In this document: in pieces, positions 6,984 to 9,868 of the stretch
Layout: the number at the start of each line of letters is the position of its first letter
How positions within the stretch are numbered: position 1 is the stretch's first letter
Assembly (NCBI GenBank): GCA_002701875.1
Contig: NZWI01000040.1
Span: 1-9,868 of the forward strand
Origin: Fidelibacterota bacterium
GTDB taxonomy: Bacteria; Fidelibacterota; Marinisomatia; Marinisomatales; TCS55
DNA length: 9,868 nt
Direction of reading: 5' to 3'
Notes under the pieces: generated by a model
The model's database searches: none
Seen by the model: the letters and a program-made list of their open reading frames with translations, nothing else
What the model was told of the DNA's origin: nothing
Program-made: the position numbers and the translations under genes

Positions 6984-8306
6984 TTGACTGTTATTAAAAA
7001 ATTATTAGTTTTATTATTATTTACAATAGGAGTAAGCCAGACATATTCCTTAAAAGAGGCAGTTAAAGTTGCTCTTGAGAATAAAGAGTCTTTAAAAGCT
7101 TCGGTAATGGACTTGCAAACTTCGAAGCAAAATATTAAAGAATCATATAGTACTATTCTACCTTCTCTAAGATTCTCAAGTAGTATGAGTGAATCTCAAT
7201 TCCCATCTCAAACAGGGGGCTATAACCCTTCATCGGGTGAGATCATCATGGATCAGATTAGTAGTATCACCAGTGCTTCTTCTAATATCTCTCTATCTCA
7301 AAATATCTATGATGGAGGCTTTTGGTGGAATACAATTCGTCAGGCAAAGAATAGTTATAAGGTCTCTGAAGAGTACAATCGTCAAATAAAAACAAATATA
7401 ATTAAAGGGGTGCACTCAACTTACTTTAATTATTTAAAAGCAGCTCAATTACTTGATGTATCTCGATCTAATTTGATGAGCGCTCAACAACAATTATCAT
7501 TGGCAGAGCAAAGATTTCAGCTAGGTTCCTCAAAGAAGACTGATCTTTTGAAAGCAGAAGTTCGTTTTGGTCAAGCTAGAGTTGATGTTGTGAATAATGA
7601 TGCTGCTCTTCAAAATGCTTATATGAATTTGAAAAATTCTATGGGCCTTGTTGGGAAGGACATTGATTTTGGTATTGAAGAAGTGGAAACACCCATGGAA
7701 ATTGTTCCTGAATTTGAAACTGGATTTGAATTAATTCAAAAGGCTAATCCCAGCGTTAAAGCTAAACAACATCAGATAACGGGTGCTGAAATAAATGAAA
7801 AGATAGCGAAGGGATCACGGATGCCTAATATTAGTGCCAATACAAGTGTTTCTGGAAGTTCTGATAATTTAGGTGACGCATTTTCAAATTCTACAAACGA
7901 AAAAAAACGTATTAATACAAGCCTGTCTATCTCAATACCCATCTTTTCTGGAAATAGTATATCAACCAGAATACAAAAGGCAAAAATCTCAGTTGATAAA
8001 CAAGAATCAGAATATTTAACTCAATTGCAAGATTTGTCTGTACAACTAAGGTATACTTTGGATAGACTTAAGAATTATGAAGAAATTATTCCAATCAATG
8101 AAACCGTGCTTGAATCGGCAGAAGAAGATTTGAAATTGGCGCAGGTTCGTTATGCTCAAGGATCGACGACAATTTTAGAAGTTTTAGACTCTCAGGTGTC
8201 TGTAGTACAAGCTAGATCATCACTGATTCGTTCAAAATATGATGCATATATTGAGCAAACCAATCTAAAAGCCCTCTTGGGCAGACTTGATCTAGAATAT
8301 CAATAA
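6984..8306 (+). CDS. TolC-like outer-membrane efflux protein
   Basis: A 440-residue outer-membrane efflux channel (OEP family) serving as the exit duct for the MacA/MacB-type proteins downstream. Residues 1-18 form a signal peptide (VIKKLLVLLLFTIGVS); the mature part opens with the family's YSLKEAVKVALENK. The two OEP halves are visible as an internal repeat: RFQLGSSKKTDLLKAEV at 177-193 matches RYAQGSTTILEVLDSQV at 389-405, each followed by a long helix ending near a Gly-containing turn (NSMGL, LLGRL). Coiled-coil-like helices alternate with beta segments (SLSQNIYDGG; LSISIPIFSG). The length is typical. The start is TTG at 6984, chosen because it directly precedes the signal peptide and no ATG lies upstream before the previous stop; an AGGG at 6971-6974 is the best ribosome-binding candidate. 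Such a weak start may lower expression relative to its neighbours. Confidence 0.9.
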   Translation: MTVIKKLLVLLLFTIGVSQTYSLKEAVKVALENKESLKASVMDLQTSKQNIKESYSTILPSLRFSSSMSESQFPSQTGGYNPSSGEIIMDQISSITSASSNISLSQNIYDGGFWWNTIRQAKNSYKVSEEYNRQIKTNIIKGVHSTYFNYLKAAQLLDVSRSNLMSAQQQLSLAEQRFQLGSSKKTDLLKAEVRFGQARVDVVNNDAALQNAYMNLKNSMGLVGKDIDFGIEEVETPMEIVPEFETGFELIQKANPSVKAKQHQITGAEINEKIAKGSRMPNISANTSVSGSSDNLGDAFSNSTNEKKRINTSLSISIPIFSGNSISTRIQKAKISVDKQESEYLTQLQDLSVQLRYTLDRLKNYEEIIPINETVLESAEEDLKLAQVRYAQGSTTILEVLDSQVSVVQARSSLIRSKYDAYIEQTNLKALLGRLDLEYQ

Positions 8307-8310
8307 TTAT

Positions 8311-8315
8311 AGGAG
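8311..8315 (+). promoter_or_regulatory. Shine-Dalgarno site of the MacA-type gene
   Basis: AGGAG lies 6 nt before the GTG at 8322 and just 4 nt after the TolC-like gene's stop. It supports the GTG start, which also begins directly before a Lys-rich segment and membrane helix. The surrounding TAGGAGATTA is identical to the site ahead of the Yip1-family gene. Confidence 0.8.
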
Positions 8316-8321
8316 ATTATA

Positions 8322-9656
8322 GTGGCTAAAGGAAAATTAAGTAAAAAGAAAAAATGGCTCATATTTGGTGGAGGCGGTTTATTATTAGTGATCATGATTG
8401 TAGCAAGCCTTGGTAAGGATAATACCAATGCTATTAATGTAGAAACAGAAAAAGTCACTTTTAGAACGGTGATTCAAAAAGTTAATGCCAGTGGAAGAAT
8501 CCAACCCGAGATTGAAGTAAAGATTAGTGCTACATCATCTGCATGGATTGATTTAATAACTGTAAAAGAAGGTGATAGAGTAAAAAAAGGTCAGCATTTG
8601 ATTTCTTTAGATAGAAAGCAATTATTGGCTAACTATAATTCAGCCTCCTCATCTGTGCGTTCAGCTGAAGCACGTATTAAACAAGAATTAGCCAGTAAAA
8701 AACGTGTAGAATCAATGTACGAACAGAACCTCGCATCGGACCAAGAATTAGAAGCTGTCCAAGCTTCCTATGAGATCGCAAATAGTCAACTTTCTCAAGC
8801 TCAAGCTAACTTAGAATCACGAAAAGATGATCTTGATAAAGCAAGAATTTCAGCACCACAAGATGGTATCGTTACAAAAATATATAAAGAAGTAGGTGAG
8901 ATGGCGGTAGGCGGTATGTTCCAAGCTGATAACCTAATGATTATTGCTGACCTATCAAAAATGGAAGTAATCATTGATGTAAATGAAAACGATGTTGTTT
9001 CTGTTGCCGTTGGTGATACAACAGAAATTGAAATTGATGCTTTTCTAGATACTTTATTTTATGGTGTAGTTAGTGAGATTGCACATATATCAGAGATTAC
9101 CGGCATGGGCTCGCAACAACAAGTCACTAATTTTCAAGTTAAAGTCCGGATGCTTAATGTGCCAGATGGCATCAGACCTGGTATGAGCGCAACTGCAGAC
9201 ATTATAACGGACAAGAAAGAGAATGTCTTGGCGATACCAATACAAAGTTTGACTGTAAGGCAAAAAGGATCTGAAAAATTTGGAAGTGGCGGAAAAAAAT
9301 CTGGTCGCCCAAACAATACCAACACTGGATCTAATAGTAATGGCAATAGCTCCAAAAAACGAGAGGTTGAGGAACTAGTTTTTATAATTGCTGATTCTGA
9401 GGGAAAAGTACAACGAGATGAACCATTAGATGAAGGCGATACGGATAAAGAATTTAAAAAGGCGAAAAAAGGCACAAAATATGTTCATATAAGACCAGTA
9501 AAGGTTGGTATCTCTAGTGATACACATTATGAACTTTTGAGTGGACTAGATGAGGGAGAATCGATTGTTACGGGTTCTTACAAAGCTATAAGTAAAGATT
9601 TATCTCACAATAAAATTGTCACTATGGGAAAAGATAGTGACAAAAAAGGAAAATAA
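8322..9656 (+). CDS. macA: MacA/HlyD-type periplasmic adaptor of an ABC efflux pump
   Basis: A 444-residue membrane-fusion protein that links an inner-membrane ABC transporter to the TolC-like duct. A Lys-rich cytoplasmic tip (3-11) precedes one membrane anchor (12-31). Then come the first half of the lipoyl/barrel-sandwich domain ([29 protein letters not shown]), a coiled-coil hairpin at about 96-170 (KRVESMYEQ, then [18 protein letters not shown]), the second lipoyl half ([18 protein letters not shown]), a beta-barrel domain (about 205-300, [11 protein letters not shown]) and a membrane-proximal domain ending [12 protein letters not shown]. The last domain is interrupted by a Ser/Asn/Gly/Lys-rich stretch (315-350) and an acidic-then-basic segment (358-386). 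The GTG start is backed by the AGGAG at 8311-8315. Family membership is clear; the macA name rests on the MacB-type ATPase that follows, and the substrate is unknown (lipids, peptides, toxins or drugs are possible). Confidence 0.9.
   Translation: MAKGKLSKKKKWLIFGGGGLLLVIMIVASLGKDNTNAINVETEKVTFRTVIQKVNASGRIQPEIEVKISATSSAWIDLITVKEGDRVKKGQHLISLDRKQLLANYNSASSSVRSAEARIKQELASKKRVESMYEQNLASDQELEAVQASYEIANSQLSQAQANLESRKDDLDKARISAPQDGIVTKIYKEVGEMAVGGMFQADNLMIIADLSKMEVIIDVNENDVVSVAVGDTTEIEIDAFLDTLFYGVVSEIAHISEITGMGSQQQVTNFQVKVRMLNVPDGIRPGMSATADIITDKKENVLAIPIQSLTVRQKGSEKFGSGGKKSGRPNNTNTGSNSNGNSSKKREVEELVFIIADSEGKVQRDEPLDEGDTDKEFKKAKKGTKYVHIRPVKVGISSDTHYELLSGLDEGESIVTGSYKAISKDLSHNKIVTMGKDSDKKGK
9264..9371 (+). 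other. Low-complexity Ser/Asn/Gly/Lys-rich insert within the MacA-type adaptor
   Basis: Codons 315-350 encode a stretch made mostly of Gly, Ser, Asn, Thr and Lys, including [22 protein letters not shown] and KKREVEE. It has no hydrophobic core and is predicted disordered. It lies between the strand IPIQSLTV and the strand LVFIIAD of the membrane-proximal domain, where related adaptors often have a short charged loop. Reading frame and codon style continue unbroken, so it is part of the protein and not a sign of frameshift. Confidence 0.8.
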
Positions 9657-9698
9657 TTAAACCTCCAATGAAAATTTTGCAAAAATTTTATAATAATT
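9657..9698 (+). other. Gap between adaptor and ATPase genes, with CCTCC leader
   Basis: A 42-nt AT-rich gap with no Shine-Dalgarno ahead of the ATG at 9699. It holds ACCTCCAATG (9661-9670), which can pair with CGTTGGAGGT inside the next gene (9743-9752), and a 12-codon ATG...TGA frame (9668-9706) that runs across the next start. No terminator is visible, so read-through into the ATPase gene is expected. Confidence 0.4.
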
Positions 9699-9868
9699 AT
9701 GCCTGATCTTATATCCCTAACAAATATTAAACGTCACTATGACGTTGGAGGTGAAGTCGTACGTGCACTTGATGGTGTTGATCTAATAATTCAGCAGAAT
9801 GAATATATTTCAATTATGGGTCCCTCAGGTTCTGGTAAATCAACATTGATGAATATGATTGGATGTTT
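9699..9868 (+). CDS. macB: MacB/LolD-type ABC transporter ATP-binding protein (5' end only)
   Basis: The first 56 codons are present and the gene runs off the window. The start resembles MacB/LolD/FtsE-like ATPases: [26 protein letters not shown], with the A-loop tyrosine at Y14, then the [10 protein letters not shown] lead-in and the Walker A motif GPSGSGKST (41-49) followed by LMNMIG. ATP binding and hydrolysis would drive efflux together with the adaptor 42 nt upstream. Whether a MacB-like permease domain is fused C-terminally or encoded separately cannot be seen, so the macB name is provisional. No Shine-Dalgarno precedes the ATG; I chose it because the conserved N-terminal strand begins there and no other in-frame start is better placed. 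Confidence 0.85.
   Translation, partial: MPDLISLTNIKRHYDVGGEVVRALDGVDLIIQQNEYISIMGPSGSGKSTLMNMIGC

Noticed and set aside
7189..7389. 66-codon plus-strand frame inside the TolC-like gene
   Set aside because: Out-of-frame shadow of the OEP coding sequence, with no ribosome binding site and no recognisable protein.
7900..9299. A-runs with A_AAA_AAA in phase at 7901-7907 (TolC-like) and 9293-9299 (adaptor)
   Set aside because: In-frame AAA AAA lysine pairs are expected in an AT-rich genome. A -1 shift in the adaptor would end at a TAA 11 codons on, and no stimulatory structure is apparent.
9134..9475. 113-codon minus-strand frame within the adaptor gene
   Set aside because: It covers the low-complexity insert; its Ser/Pro/Leu-rich composition is simply the complement of Gly/Ser/Lys codons.
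9668..9706. Twelve-codon frame [12 protein letters not shown] overlapping the ATPase start, considered as a leader peptide
   Set aside because: No ribosome binding site and no attenuator-like stem or codon run; an ATG in AT-rich sequence is common.

Overview
This is an AT-rich (roughly one-third G+C by eye), densely packed bacterial chromosome segment. Every gene is on the + strand, gaps are short, and several gene pairs share a 4-nt stop/start overlap. A TonB-dependent receptor with an N-terminal carboxypeptidase-regulatory-like domain, a paired lipoprotein, and a TolC/MacA/MacB-type efflux set show a Gram-negative cell envelope and point to the FCB group. I favour a marine lineage such as Candidatus Marinimicrobia (SAR406) or a relative. 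That placement is inference from gene style and composition; there is no rRNA gene in the window to settle it.

Layout. Positions 1-53 hold the last codons of an unidentified upstream gene. An ATGA overlap joins it to a 47-residue hydrophobic small protein (50-193) that is below the usual length cutoff. After a 64-nt AT-rich gap comes an 82-residue three-helix membrane protein resembling half of a PnuC/SWEET-fold transporter (258-506). It is coupled by ATGA to a class V PLP-dependent aminotransferase-like enzyme (503-1654). Next come a CCA-adding tRNA nucleotidyltransferase with an HD domain (1685-3121), an outer-membrane TonB-dependent receptor (3118-5355) and a lipoprotein (5355-6203). These last three are chained by stop/start overlaps.

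A 60-nt gap with a clear Shine-Dalgarno site precedes the second block. It holds a Yip1-family integral membrane protein (6264-6977), a TolC-like outer-membrane channel with a TTG start (6984-8306), a MacA/HlyD-type periplasmic adaptor with a GTG start (8322-9656), and the first 56 codons of a MacB/LolD-type ABC ATPase (9699 to the window end). The last three would form one tripartite pump crossing both membranes: ABC protein in the inner membrane, adaptor in the periplasm, TolC-like duct in the outer membrane.

I saw no rRNA, tRNA, CRISPR array, insertion sequence or phage gene. Most of the window is ordinary housekeeping and envelope content, and I found no clear evidence of a new biological system. 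The points most worth checking are the two small membrane proteins, the aminotransferase-like enzyme without the desulfurase cysteine loop, the Glu-for-Asp change in the CCA enzyme, the receptor/lipoprotein pair with a shared motif, and the low-complexity insert in the adaptor.
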